Source: Oryzobacter faecalis (GTDB lineage Bacteria; Actinomycetota; Actinomycetes; Actinomycetales; Dermatophilaceae). From it: DNA of 64,000 nucleotides. The stretch spans positions 248,001 through 312,000 of the forward strand of contig NZ_JBKOFW010000005.1 of NCBI RefSeq assembly GCF_046764005.1. Reading direction: 5' to 3'. This document shows positions 7,911-16,805 of the stretch, piece after piece; position 1 is the first letter of the stretch; every line of letters starts with the position of its first letter. The notes under the pieces were generated by a model, which made no database searches, was not told the origin of the DNA, and saw only the letters and a program-made list of their open reading frames with translations. Both the position numbers and the translations under genes were made by a program.

Positions 7911-7945
7911 GGCCGGGAGGTCACGGGTGTGCTGGCGGGAGCGCC

Positions 7946-7951
7946 TAGCGT
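7946..7951 (+). promoter_or_regulatory. candidate -10 (TAGCGT) of menC, leaderless
   Basis: TAGCGT is followed by 6 nt and the menC ATG at 7958. A ribosome site is lacking. Confidence 0.45.
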
Positions 7952-7957
7952 GGGGCC

Positions 7958-8989
7958 ATGGTCCCGCTGGCCCCGTCGACCCCGCCCGTGCCCCCGGTCG
8001 GAGAGCTGCTCGACGCGCTGCGCGTCGTCGCCGTCCCGATGCGGGTGCGCTTCCGCGGGGTGACGACGCGCGAGGTGGCGCTCGTCGAGGGCCCCCGCGG
8101 CTGGGGCGAGTTCGGCCCGTTCCCCGAGTACGCGCCGGAGGAGGCCGCTCGCTGGCTCGCGTCGGCGGTCGAGTCCGCGTGGGGGGAGTGGCCGCAGCCG
8201 CTGAGGGCGACCGTGCCCGTCAACGCCACCGTGCCGGCCGTCGCACCCGAGCTGGTCGCCGGGGTGCTCGCCCGGTTCCCCGGCTGCACGACGGCCAAGG
8301 TCAAGGTCGCGGAGCCGGGCCAGTCCCTCGCGGAGGACGTCGCGCGGGTGGCCGAGGTGCGCGCGGTCATGGGGCCGGCGGCGCGGGTGCGTGTCGACGC
8401 CAACGGGGCCTGGTCGGTGGGCGACGCCGTGGAGGCCCTCCGGCGCCTCGCCACCAGCGACCTCGAGTACGCCGAGCAGCCGTGCGCCACCGTCGAGGAC
8501 CTGCGGGAACTGCGGATGGCGTTGGCCCGCAAGGGGATCGACGTCCCGATCGCCGCCGACGAGTCGATCCGTCGCGCCGAGGACCCCATGCTCGTCCGCG
8601 ACCTCGAGGCGGCCGACCTCGTCGTCGTCAAGGTGGCACCGCTCGGCGGGGTGGCTGCGGCGCTCTCCGTCGTCGAGGCCTGCGGGCTGCCCGCTGTCGT
8701 GTCGTCGGCGCTCGAGACGAGCATCGGCATCGCGGCAGGGGTCGCCCTCGCGGCCGCACTGCCGTCCCTCGACCACGCCTGCGGGCTCGGGACCGTCGCC
8801 CTCCTCGACGGTGACGTGGCGGCGCCCTCCCTCGTCCCGGTCGAAGGGGCGCTGCCGGTGGGCCGGGTGGCCCCCGACCCCGCGCTCCTCGACCGCTGGG
8901 CCGCAGCGCCCGAGCGGGTCGAGTGGTGGCGGGACCGGGCCGCCGCCTGCCACGCTCTTCTCGTCGGCCGAGGGAAGGAGTGCCCGTGA
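7958..8989 (+). CDS. menC: MenC, o-succinylbenzoate synthase
   Basis: Enolase-superfamily enzyme that dehydrates SHCHC to o-succinylbenzoate. The 343-residue protein keeps the family residues in order: the lysine pair in TAKVKVAE, metal ligands in RVRVDANGAW, LEYAEQPC and IAADESIR, and the second catalytic lysine in VVVKVAPLGG. The N-terminal capping domain has RFRGVTTREVALVEGPRGWGE. The start is ATG 7958. The stop overlaps the GTG of the VOC gene by 4 nt, so the two are translationally coupled. menB lies divergently. Confidence 0.95.
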   Translation: MVPLAPSTPPVPPVGELLDALRVVAVPMRVRFRGVTTREVALVEGPRGWGEFGPFPEYAPEEAARWLASAVESAWGEWPQPLRATVPVNATVPAVAPELVAGVLARFPGCTTAKVKVAEPGQSLAEDVARVAEVRAVMGPAARVRVDANGAWSVGDAVEALRRLATSDLEYAEQPCATVEDLRELRMALARKGIDVPIAADESIRRAEDPMLVRDLEAADLVVVKVAPLGGVAAALSVVEACGLPAVVSSALETSIGIAAGVALAAALPSLDHACGLGTVALLDGDVAAPSLVPVEGALPVGRVAPDPALLDRWAAAPERVEWWRDRAAACHALLVGRGKECP

Positions 8990-9729
8990 GCAGCGTGCGG
9001 TGGGCCTGGATCTTCCTCGACACCCCGAGCGCCGACGCCGCGACCTCGTGGCGGTTCTGGGCGCAGGCGACGGCCACGTCCCTCGCCCCGGTGCGCGGTG
9101 AGGACGGCGAGTTCTCGACGCTGCTCCCCGCCCGCGGCCGGGCCTGGGTGAAGGTCCAGGCCGTCGGGGAGCCGGGCGCCGGGGTGCACCTCGACCTCGA
9201 CGTCGACGACGTCGGTGCGGAGGCCGCGCGGGCGGAGGCGCTCGGCGCGGTGCGGGTGGGCGCCATCGGGGACACCGTCGTCATCCTCCGGTCGCCGGGA
9301 GGGTTCACCTTCTGCCTCACGACGTGGGACGGCGACGACACCGGCGGGCCGGTCCGCGAAGGGCTGCCCGTGGCCCTCGACCAGGTCTGCCTCGACGTGC
9401 CGCGCGCCGCCTGGGACGCCGAGGTCCGCTTCTGGGAGGCGCTCACCGGGTGGGAGCTGCGCGACTCCGACGAACCCGGGTTCGCCTACCTCGTGCGGCC
9501 ACCGGACCTCGCCGTGCGCCTGCTCCTCCAGCGCCTCGACGAGGACGACGGGCCGGTGCGTGGGCACGTCGACCTCGCCTGCGCCGACCGGGGCGCCGAG
9601 ACCGCACGCCACGTCTCCCTCGGGGCGCGCGTCGTGCGCGAGCACCGCTACTGGACGGTCATGGCCGACCCCGTCGGGCGGGTCTACTGCCTCACGAGCC
9701 GAAGCCCCCAGCCGCCGCCCGGCCCCTGA
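8986..9729 (+). CDS. VOC-superfamily (glyoxalase-like) protein with two domains
   Basis: 247 residues made of two tandem glyoxalase/bleomycin-resistance-type halves (about 1-115 and 125-245). Each has the beta-alpha-beta pattern, for example IFLDTPSADAATSWRFWAQA and VCLDVPRAAWDAEVRFWEAL. Such proteins use a metal or a hydrophobic pocket for varied chemistry or ligand binding, and the substrate cannot be told here. The GTG at 8986 overlaps the menC stop by 4 nt and has a GGAAGGAG site upstream. The link to menC is probably co-transcription only; a role in menaquinone synthesis is not shown. Confidence 0.85.
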   Translation: MSSVRWAWIFLDTPSADAATSWRFWAQATATSLAPVRGEDGEFSTLLPARGRAWVKVQAVGEPGAGVHLDLDVDDVGAEAARAEALGAVRVGAIGDTVVILRSPGGFTFCLTTWDGDDTGGPVREGLPVALDQVCLDVPRAAWDAEVRFWEALTGWELRDSDEPGFAYLVRPPDLAVRLLLQRLDEDDGPVRGHVDLACADRGAETARHVSLGARVVREHRYWTVMADPVGRVYCLTSRSPQPPPGP

Positions 9730-9788
9730 CGCGTGACAGCCGAGGGCTGGCCCCGAGGCGTACCGATCTGCGGACGCCCGGACCGTCC

Positions 9789-11186
9789 TCAGGTGTCGAG
9801 CGGGAGGCCCAGCAGGGCGTTCTCGACGACCTCGGCGAGCGCCGGGTGGATCCAGTACTGGCCGCGGGCGACCTCGAGCGCGTCCTGCCCGAACGTCGCC
9901 GCCTGCACGAGCGGCTGGATGACGGTCGAGGCGTGGGGGCCGAGGACGTGGGCGGCGAGGACGCGTCCCGACGGGTCGGCGTGCACCGTGAGGATGCCGG
10001 TCGTGTCCTCGAGCGCCCAGCCGTACGCCACGTCGCCGTAGGACTGGGTCTTCGTGACGTACGGCGTTCCCGCGGCGTCGAGCTCAGCGCAGGTGGGGCC
10101 GAACGAGGCGACCTGCGGGTGCCCGAACACGGCGTGGGGGATGGGCCGGTCGTCGAGGCGGCGGGGCTCGCCCTCGAGGCGGCCGAGGTCGACGGCGAGG
10201 TTGTGCGCGACGACCCGCGCCTCGTGGTTCGCGACGTGCTTGAGCTGGTGGGGTGAGCAGACGTCACCGAGGGCCCAGACGCCTTGTGCCGTGGTCCGGA
10301 GCTGGTCGTCGACGACGAGCAGCCCGTCCTCGGTGACGTCGAGGCCACCGGCCTGCGCGTCGAGCAGGTCGGTGTTGGGGCGTCGCCCGACGGCGAGGAG
10401 GACGACCTCGGCCTCGACGTGGGCGGGTCCGCCGGGGCCCTCGGTCTCGAGGCGCCACACGCCGAGGGAGTGGTCGGCGGCGGTGACGGTCGTGCCGAGC
10501 CGCACGTCGTACCGGTGCCGGGCGATCTCGGTGTAGCGCTGGCCGATCTCCTCCTCCTCGTGCATGAGGAGGTGGCCGCTGCGCTGGAGCTGGGTCACGT
10601 GCACCCCGAGCGCGGAGAACACGTGCGCGAGCTCGCAGGCGACGAAGCCGCCGCCGACGACGGCCATCCGGGGCGGGAGGGAGTCCAGGCGCATCACGGT
10701 GTCGGAGGTGTGGACGCCGGTCGCCGGGTCGGCGGCGCGCAGCCCGTCGAGGTCGAGCCCGTTGGGCCGGGAGCCGGCCGCGACGACGACGCGGTCGGCG
10801 GTCACCTCCTCACCGGTGTCGAGGACGAGGGCGCGGTCCCCGGTGAAGCGCGCGCGGCTGCGGTGGAGGGTGACGTGCTCCTGGCCGCGCCGGTAGTCCT
10901 CGCCCCCGCGTGAGATCGGGTCGATCCGGCCGAAGATGCGGTCCCGGATGGCCGGCCAGTCGACACGAGGGCGGTCGAACGTGACGCCGAGGCGGTGCGC
11001 GTCGTGGGCCTCGACCACCCGGTCCGCCGGCACGACGAACATCTTCGTGGGGATGCACCCGACGTTGAGGCAGGTCCCGCCGAAGGTCCCCTTCTCGACG
11101 ATGGCGACGTCGAGGCCCGCGAGCTCGGGCGTCAGCAGCGAGTTCCCCGAGCCGCTGCCGATGATGACGAGGTCGTGGTGCGGCAT
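9789..11186 (-). CDS. mtr: mycothione reductase
   Basis: FAD/NADPH flavoprotein of the glutathione-reductase family that reduces mycothiol disulfide, the thiol buffer of actinomycetes. Its 465 residues start MPHHDLVIIGSGSGNSL, the typical mycothione reductase N-terminus. The redox-active disulfide GGTCLNVGCIPTK, NADPH motif VVGGGFVACELA, FAD-binding ALGDVCSPHQLKHVAN and the interface HPALAEVVENALL are all present. ATG 11186 is chosen over GTG 11213 because it fits the family length and lies 7 nt after TACGCT. It is convergent with the VOC gene. No neighbour appears to be part of mycothiol synthesis. Confidence 0.93.
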   Translation of the reverse strand: MPHHDLVIIGSGSGNSLLTPELAGLDVAIVEKGTFGGTCLNVGCIPTKMFVVPADRVVEAHDAHRLGVTFDRPRVDWPAIRDRIFGRIDPISRGGEDYRRGQEHVTLHRSRARFTGDRALVLDTGEEVTADRVVVAAGSRPNGLDLDGLRAADPATGVHTSDTVMRLDSLPPRMAVVGGGFVACELAHVFSALGVHVTQLQRSGHLLMHEEEEIGQRYTEIARHRYDVRLGTTVTAADHSLGVWRLETEGPGGPAHVEAEVVLLAVGRRPNTDLLDAQAGGLDVTEDGLLVVDDQLRTTAQGVWALGDVCSPHQLKHVANHEARVVAHNLAVDLGRLEGEPRRLDDRPIPHAVFGHPQVASFGPTCAELDAAGTPYVTKTQSYGDVAYGWALEDTTGILTVHADPSGRVLAAHVLGPHASTVIQPLVQAATFGQDALEVARGQYWIHPALAEVVENALLGLPLDT

Positions 11187-11193
11187 GGCGTCG

Positions 11194-11199
11194 AGCGTA
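11194..11199 (-). promoter_or_regulatory. candidate -10 (TACGCT) of mycothione reductase, leaderless
   Basis: TACGCT on the minus strand is followed by 7 nt and the ATG at 11186. It supports that start against the longer GTG option at 11213. Confidence 0.45.
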
Positions 11200-11334
11200 G
11201 GCGTGTCGTCCACAGGCGGGGCGTCGGGGCGGGCTTCTCCACAGGAACCCCTGCGAGGTGGACGGGGGCGGGCCCGCTCGGGTGAGGTGGACGCGTGGCC
11301 GGGTGGTGGCCGACGAGGGGGTGGTCGACAGGGG

Positions 11335-11637
11335 GTGGACGAGGTGGCCGGAGCGGGGCCTCGCGAGCCGGGTGAGGAGGCCCTGCGCCTGCTGGCGACG
11401 ACGTTGCGCTCGGTCGCGGCCGGGGTCGACGTGCGGCGCGCGGCCCTCGGTCCGGCGGCGCTGGAGTGGTGGGCCGGGCCGGCGGCCGACCGCGCCCGGG
11501 CCGAGGTCGCCGAGCGCAGCGCGGGGCTGGCCCGGGTCGCCGACGACCTGCGGGAGGCGGCGGCGGAGGCCGAGCACCTCGCGGCACGGGTGCGGGCCGC
11601 ATCGGGACAGGGGTCCGGTCAGGGGGCGGGTTCGTGA
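11335..11637 (+). CDS. small helical protein, WXG100-like
   Basis: A 100-residue protein predicted to be two long helices around WWAGPAADRARAEV. The central W-x-G, the length and the heptad-rich Ala/Arg/Glu helices resemble the WXG100 (ESAT-6-like) family, but no secretion genes are nearby and the C-terminus lacks a clear YxxxD/E signal. The GTG at 11335 is an uncertain start, without a good ribosome site; the frame is open further upstream. The next gene begins 64 nt downstream on the same strand and encodes an alpha/beta hydrolase, so the pair may form a unit. Function unknown. Confidence 0.6.
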   Translation: MDEVAGAGPREPGEEALRLLATTLRSVAAGVDVRRAALGPAALEWWAGPAADRARAEVAERSAGLARVADDLREAAAEAEHLAARVRAASGQGSGQGAGS

Positions 11638-11701
11638 CGCGGGGTGTGGTCGAGGGGGTGCCCACGGCTGAGGGTGCGCCGGTCGTCGAGGGGGTGCCGC
11701 C

Positions 11702-12871
11702 GTGAGGGTGACCGTGCGCTCCGAGGCGCTGGCGGCGGCGGCCCGCGTCGTCGAACGGGTGGCCGACGCCGTCCGGGGCGACGCCGCGACGGTGGCCGGT
11801 GCCCTGGCCCGCGCGGGCTCGCCCGTCGCGTGGCGCGGTGGGGTCCTGGTGCTCGACCCGTCGACGTGGGGGTCGTGGGCCCGGGTCGAGACGAGGGTGC
11901 TTGCCGTCGCCGGGCCCACCGGGCTGTGGGGGCACGCGCTCGCCCTCGACACGCTCGCCGGCGGGCTGCGCTCCGCCGCGCGGGCCTACGAGGAGGTCGA
12001 GGGCGGCGTGGCGGCGGTGCTCACCGGGGTGTCCGGCGCTGCCGACGCGGCCTCGCGGTACGGCTGGTTCGTCGACGGTGCCGGGGCACCATCGGTGCGG
12101 GCCGTACCGCCGACCGCGACGTGGTCCCGCGTCGGGTCGGCCGCAGACCTCCTCGCGGCCGGTGACGGGCTCGACGGCGGGCGCGTGCGCGTCATCGAGA
12201 CGGCCGCCCTCGGCGGCGGGTCCGCCTGGGTCGTCGTCGTGCCCGGGACGCAGGAGTGGTCGGGGCGTGCCGGGTCCAACCCGTTCGACCTCACCACCGA
12301 CGTGCGGGCCGTCACCGGTGCGGCCACCGTGGCGGCGGCCGGGGTCGATGCCGCGCTCGTCCTCGCCCGGTCGGGGTCGGCGCGCTCGCGCCCGGACGAC
12401 CCCGTGCTCCTCGTGGGGCACAGTCAGGGCGGCATCCTCGCGGCGGCGCTTGCCGGCGACGCCGGGTTCGCCCGCCGCCACCGGGTCACCCACGTCGTGA
12501 CCTCGGGGGCGCCGGTCGGGCTGTTCCCCGTGCCGCCCTCCGTGCGGGTGCTGTCGGTCCAGCACGCCGACGACCCGGTGCACCGGCTCGACCTCACCCC
12601 CAACCCGGCCGGCGCGTCGTGGGTGACCGTCGAGGCGCCGCCGTCGGGGCGTGCGCCGCTCGACCCGCGGCGGCACGCCCTCGAGGCCCACGTCCGCACC
12701 CTGCGGGCCGTCGAGGAGGCCCCTCGCGGAACGCTTCCGCAGGTCGAGGACTGGCGGGCGGGCGCCGGCTCGTTCGTCGGGGTGGCCGTGCTCTCGGTGT
12801 CGGAGATCGTCGTCGAACGTCCGGGGCCGGCGGCGCCGGGAGCCCGCCTTCCGGTTGACAGGCCTCCTTAG
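11702..12871 (+). CDS. alpha/beta hydrolase-fold protein with helical N-terminal domain
   Basis: 389 residues. The first half (to about 130) is Ala-rich and helical and resembles the WXG-type helices of the preceding gene. The second half is a hydrolase fold with VVVVPGTQEWSG, the nucleophile elbow LLVGHSQGG (Ser), and a late Asp/His region around VQHADDPVHRLD. This layout is seen in actinobacterial putative lipase or esterase proteins; no substrate can be assigned. The start is GTG 11702. No signal peptide is visible. Between the two genes, GTCGAGGGGGTGCC occurs twice, at 11649 and 11685. Confidence 0.75.
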   Translation: MRVTVRSEALAAAARVVERVADAVRGDAATVAGALARAGSPVAWRGGVLVLDPSTWGSWARVETRVLAVAGPTGLWGHALALDTLAGGLRSAARAYEEVEGGVAAVLTGVSGAADAASRYGWFVDGAGAPSVRAVPPTATWSRVGSAADLLAAGDGLDGGRVRVIETAALGGGSAWVVVVPGTQEWSGRAGSNPFDLTTDVRAVTGAATVAAAGVDAALVLARSGSARSRPDDPVLLVGHSQGGILAAALAGDAGFARRHRVTHVVTSGAPVGLFPVPPSVRVLSVQHADDPVHRLDLTPNPAGASWVTVEAPPSGRAPLDPRRHALEAHVRTLRAVEEAPRGTLPQVEDWRAGAGSFVGVAVLSVSEIVVERPGPAAPGARLPVDRPP

Positions 12872-12874
12872 ACT
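12869..12874 (+). promoter_or_regulatory. candidate -10 (TAGACT) of the secreted sugar-dehydrogenase-like gene
   Basis: TAGACT overlaps the stop codon of the hydrolase gene. It would start transcription near 12881 and give a 24-nt leader with the GGGGAGG site at 12892. No convincing -35 is correctly spaced. Confidence 0.35.
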
Positions 12875-12904
12875 CCGACACACGTGTCCTCGGGGAGGTT
12901 GGCC

Positions 12905-14989
12905 ATGGTCCGGAACCGACGTCAGGGAAGGACGGCGGTCCTCGCGGCCCTCGTCCTCGCGCCGTTCGTCGCCCTGTCGCCCGTGGTCGGGGCGACCGCT
13001 CCCGGGGTCACGACTGCCGCCGCGACGGCGCTCGCACCCCCCACGCTGGCCACGGCGACGGTCGCGAGCGGGCTCGTCGTCCCGTGGGACGTCGGCTTCC
13101 TGCCCGACGGGTCCATGGTCGTCACCGAGCGACCCGGACTGATCCGGGTGTACGCCAGCGGGTCCCCCGGCGCCGCGCTCCTGCGGACCGTCGAGGTTCC
13201 CGGCGTGCGTGCCCAAGGGGAGTCCGGCCTCCTCGGCCTCGCCGTCGACGTCGACTTCGCGAGCAACCGCTCGGTGTACGTGTGCGCCTCCCGCGACACC
13301 ACCGGCACGAACGGGTGGAAGAACCATGTCCTGCGCTACACGGTGGCCACCTCGGGAGAGTGGTCCGCGCCGACCGTGGTCGTCGCCGACATGGCCGCGG
13401 CGTCGACGCACAACGGCTGCGCCCTCGAGATGGACCCCTCCGGCCACCTCTGGGTCGGGATGGGGGACGCGGCGAACGCCTCGCTGGCGCAGAACCGGTC
13501 GAGCCTGAACGGCAAGGTCCTGCGCGTCACCCGCACCGGCGCGGTGCCCGCGACGAACCCCGTCATCGGCGGCGTCCGTGACGAGGTCTGGTCGATGGGG
13601 CACCGCAACCCGCAGGGGCTCGCCTTCCGGCCGGGGACGACCGAGCTGCTGGAGGTCGAGCACGGGCCGAGCGTCAACGACGAGGTCAACCGCATCGTGC
13701 CCGGCGGCAACTACGGCTGGCCGTGCTACACCGGTGACGGACAACCGAACTCGACGTCCGGGTGCCAGGCCGCGTCGGGGTACCTCGCGCCCCTGTGGGC
13801 CTCCGGGAGCTCGACGCTCGCGACGTCCGGCGCCGCCATCGCGCGTGGGTCGCAGTGGGCCGACTTCGTGGGGAACCTCTTCGTCCCGACGCTCAAGGAG
13901 TCCGACCTGCGCCGGTTCGTCGTGGGCGCCGGACCCTCGCTCAGCGCGCCTGTGACGCACTTCAACGGCACGTGGGGGCGGCTGCGCGCCGCGACGGTCG
14001 GCCCCGGCGGCCAGCTCTACCTCACGACCTCGAACGGCAGCAACGACCGCGTCATCCGCGTGTCGCCCTCGACCCCCGTCGTCACACGGGCGAGCGGCGC
14101 CGACCGCTACGCCACCGCTGCGGCCGTCAGCGCCGCCGCGTACCCGGGTGGCGCGACCGACGTCCTCGTCGCGACCGGAGCCGACTTCCCGGACGCCCTC
14201 GCCGGCGGTGCGGCGGCCGGACGGCTCGGGATGCCGGTGCTCCTCACGGCGCGGACGTCGCTGCCGGCGAGCAGCCGCGCCGAGCTGGACCGGCTGAACC
14301 CGCAGCGGATCGTCGTCGTCGGCGGCACGGGCGTCGTGGACGCCTCGGTGCTCGCAGCCCTCCAGCCGTACGCCTCCTCCGGCCAGGTGACCAGGGTCGC
14401 CGGGTCCGACCGGTACGCGACCGCAGCCGCGGTCAGCAGGCGCTGGTACTCGCCCGGGGTGTCCTCCGTCTTCGTGGCGACCGGCGCCGACTTCGCCGAC
14501 GCGCTGGCGGGCACGCCCGCCGCGGCCCTGCGGGACGCACCGCTCCTCCTCGTGACGCGCGACGGCATCCCGCCCGCCACCGCCGCCGAGCTCCAGCGGC
14601 TCGACCCGCGGGCCGTCCACGTGCTCGGCGGGACCGGCGCGGTCTCGTCCGCCGTCGCCTCGGCGCTCGACGGCTACACGACGGGGCCGGTGGTCCGGCT
14701 CGCCGGCGCCGACCGGTACGCGACGGGCCAGGCAGTGGGCCGGGCGTTCTTCACGACGGCCGACGCATGGGTCGCCTCCGGGGCGACCTTCCCGGACGCC
14801 CTCACCGGCGGGGCCGCGGCGGGTGCGCTGCGGGCCTCGCTCGTCATGGCCGCCCCGACGTCGGTGCCGCTGACCTCGGGCCAGGAGCTCCTCCGCCTGT
14901 CGCCCGACCGCGTCACGCTCGTCGGTGGTGCCGGGGCGCTCTCCGACGAGGTCGCCGCGGCCACGCGACGGCTCGTCGCGACGCCCTGA
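12905..14989 (+). CDS. secreted PQQ-dependent sugar dehydrogenase-like protein with three cell-wall-binding repeats
   Basis: 694 residues. Residues 1-40 are a signal peptide (RRQGR, then a hydrophobic core). Residues about 45-390 are a glucose/sorbosone dehydrogenase beta-propeller with VPWDVGFLPDGSMVVTERPG, GLLGLAVDVDF, HNGCALEMDPSGHLWVGMGD and GHRNPQGLAF. Three CWBR2 (cell-wall-binding repeat 2) units follow at about 395, 495 and 597, each starting GADRYAT or GSDRYAT and containing ATGADFPDALAG-like and VVGGTG-like motifs. The protein is probably fixed to the cell wall and oxidises an extracellular sugar or aldose-like substrate; PQQ dependence is family knowledge, and no PQQ synthesis genes are in the window. 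ATG 12905 follows GGGGAGG by 6 nt. Confidence 0.88.
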   Translation: MVRNRRQGRTAVLAALVLAPFVALSPVVGATAPGVTTAAATALAPPTLATATVASGLVVPWDVGFLPDGSMVVTERPGLIRVYASGSPGAALLRTVEVPGVRAQGESGLLGLAVDVDFASNRSVYVCASRDTTGTNGWKNHVLRYTVATSGEWSAPTVVVADMAAASTHNGCALEMDPSGHLWVGMGDAANASLAQNRSSLNGKVLRVTRTGAVPATNPVIGGVRDEVWSMGHRNPQGLAFRPGTTELLEVEHGPSVNDEVNRIVPGGNYGWPCYTGDGQPNSTSGCQAASGYLAPLWASGSSTLATSGAAIARGSQWADFVGNLFVPTLKESDLRRFVVGAGPSLSAPVTHFNGTWGRLRAATVGPGGQLYLTTSNGSNDRVIRVSPSTPVVTRASGADRYATAAAVSAAAYPGGATDVLVATGADFPDALAGGAAAGRLGMPVLLTARTSLPASSRAELDRLNPQRIVVVGGTGVVDASVLAALQPYASSGQVTRVAGSDRYATAAAVSRRWYSPGVSSVFVATGADFADALAGTPAAALRDAPLLLVTRDGIPPATAAELQRLDPRAVHVLGGTGAVSSAVASALDGYTTGPVVRLAGADRYATGQAVGRAFFTTADAWVASGATFPDALTGGAAAGALRASLVMAAPTSVPLTSGQELLRLSPDRVTLVGGAGALSDEVAAATRRLVATP

Positions 14990-15021
14990 CCGCGCCGCCG
15001 GTGGTCCGGGGACCGGACTGG

Positions 15022-15027
15022 CAGAAT
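15022..15027 (+). promoter_or_regulatory. candidate -10 (CAGAAT) of menD, leaderless
   Basis: CAGAAT lies 8 nt before the GTG at 15036. No ribosome site is present. Confidence 0.4.
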
Positions 15028-15035
15028 CGCGCCTC

Positions 15036-16748
15036 GTGACGCCGTCCTCCGCCCTCGCGTCCGTGCTCGTCGACGAGCTCGTGCGGGGCGGCGTGCGCGA
15101 CGTCGTCCTCAGCCCCGGCTCGCGGTCGGCCCCCCTCGCCCACGCCCTCCTCGATGCCGAGCGCGCCGGGCGGCTGCGCCTGCACGTCCGCGTCGACGAG
15201 CGCTCTGCCGGCTTCCTCGCCCTCGGTCTCGCGAAGGGGTCGGGGCGCCCCGTCCCGGTCGTCACCACCTCGGGCACTGCGGTCGCGAACCTCCACCCGG
15301 CGGTCCTCGAGGCCCACCACGCCGCGGTGCCGCTCGTCGTCCTCAGCGCCGACCGCCCGCACGAGCTGCGGGGGACCGGCGCCAACCAGACGACGCAGCA
15401 GCCGGGCATCTTCGGCCCCGCGGTCCGCTGGTCCTTCGACCTGCCCGCCCCGGTGGCGCGCCCCGGCCTCGGACCGTTCTGGCGGAGCACCGTGTGCCGC
15501 GCGCTCGCCGCGGCCACCGGCGCCACCGGCCCGCAGCCGGGCCCGGTCCACCTCGACGTCTGTTTCCGCGAGCCGCTCGTCCCCGACCTCGACCCGTCGG
15601 CCGCGCCGCCCTGGCCGGACTCCCTCGACGGCCGCCCGGACGGTGGGCCCTGGGTCCGGGTCGCGCCGCGGCCCGAGTCCGTGGCCGCGCCGATCGACGA
15701 GGTCGCCCGCACCCTCGTGGTCATCGGGTCGACGGGCGACCCGCGCGTCGCCCTCGATGCCGTGGCGTGGGCGCGTGAGCGCGGTCACCCGGTCGTGGCC
15801 GAGCCCTTCGGCCCCGCAGCGGTCCGCGAGGAGGCCGTGCCGCACGGCCCGCTCCTCCTCACCGCCACCGCCTGGCTCGACGCACACGCCCCCGACCGCG
15901 TCCTCGTCGTCGGACGGGTCACCCTGTCCCGCGCGGTCGGGGCGCTGCTCCGGCGGCCCGGTCTGCGCGTCGAGGTGGTGTCGGAAGGTGGTGCCTGGCC
16001 CGACCCGTCGCACGTCGTCGGCGTCGTCCACGGTCCTGACGCGCTGCGCGTCGGCGGCGGACCCGCCGAGGAGTCCGCGCACGACTGGGTGGGGATCTGG
16101 GGGGAGGCCGGGGAAGCACTCGCGGCCGCCGTTGCGGCACACCCTCATCCGTGGCCGACAGGGCTCGCGGTGGCCGAGGCGGTGTCGGCGAAGCTCCCCG
16201 ACGGGGCGGTGCTCGTCGTCGGGTCGTCGAACCCGGTGCGCGACCTCGACCTCGGCGTCGCCCGCAGCGTCGCGGAGGAGGTCGTCGCCAACCGCGGCCT
16301 CGCCGGCATCGACGGGCTCGTCTCCACGGCCGTCGGCGTCGCCCTGGCCCGCCCCGGCACACCCACCTACGCGCTCCTCGGCGACCTGACCTTCCTCCAC
16401 GACACGAACGGGCTCCTCCTCGGCCCGGACGAGCCGCGCCCCGACCTCACCGTCGTCGTGGTCAACGACGACGGCGGCGGCATCTTCACCACCCTGGAGC
16501 CCGGCGCCCCCGAGCGGTCCGACGGCTTCGAGCGGGTCTTCGGCACCCCGACCGGCACCGACCTCGCGGCCCTCTGCGCGGCCCACGACGTCGTCCACAC
16601 CCGCGCGACCACGGCCGAGGAGCTCGCCACCGAGGTCGCCCGCGTCCCGAGCGGCCTCCGGGTCGTCGAGGTCGTCGTCGACCGGGCCACCCACCGGCAG
16701 GCGCACGCCGACCTGCGCGCCCTCGCCGCTCGCGCCCTCGGCCGCTGA
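15036..16748 (+). CDS. menD: MenD, SEPHCHC synthase
   Basis: Thiamine-diphosphate enzyme that joins 2-oxoglutarate and isochorismate, the first committed step of menaquinone synthesis. It has 570 residues. The N-terminal region has VLSPGSRSAPLAHALLD and VRVDERSAGFLALGLAKGSG (TPP-activating Glu), then LSADRPHELRGTGANQTTQQ. The C-terminal TPP-binding part has ALLGDLTFLHDTNGLL and VVNDDGGGIF. GTG 15036 is chosen because it gives the family start and has a hexamer at leaderless distance; the frame is open 111 nt further upstream. A large palindrome separates it from the menJ-like gene. Confidence 0.96.
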   Translation: MTPSSALASVLVDELVRGGVRDVVLSPGSRSAPLAHALLDAERAGRLRLHVRVDERSAGFLALGLAKGSGRPVPVVTTSGTAVANLHPAVLEAHHAAVPLVVLSADRPHELRGTGANQTTQQPGIFGPAVRWSFDLPAPVARPGLGPFWRSTVCRALAAATGATGPQPGPVHLDVCFREPLVPDLDPSAAPPWPDSLDGRPDGGPWVRVAPRPESVAAPIDEVARTLVVIGSTGDPRVALDAVAWARERGHPVVAEPFGPAAVREEAVPHGPLLLTATAWLDAHAPDRVLVVGRVTLSRAVGALLRRPGLRVEVVSEGGAWPDPSHVVGVVHGPDALRVGGGPAEESAHDWVGIWGEAGEALAAAVAAHPHPWPTGLAVAEAVSAKLPDGAVLVVGSSNPVRDLDLGVARSVAEEVVANRGLAGIDGLVSTAVGVALARPGTPTYALLGDLTFLHDTNGLLLGPDEPRPDLTVVVVNDDGGGIFTTLEPGAPERSDGFERVFGTPTGTDLAALCAAHDVVHTRATTAEELATEVARVPSGLRVVEVVVDRATHRQAHADLRALAARALGR

Positions 16749-16805
16749 CCCCGCCGTCCGGCGGACGACCGGACCGCCGCACCCGCGCCCCGCGCCGAGT
16801 CGAGT

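Noticed and set aside
12855..12860. Perfect TTGACA as -35 of the sugar-dehydrogenase-like gene
   Set aside because: Only 8 nt separate it from TAGACT, and at 17 nt there is no -10. It lies in the end of the hydrolase coding region.
11132..15724. A 1,530-codon open frame on the minus strand
   Set aside because: It is antisense to mtr, the hydrolase, the sugar-dehydrogenase-like gene and menD, is mostly Arg/Gly/Pro/Asp, and has no domain. Long antisense frames are expected at this GC content.
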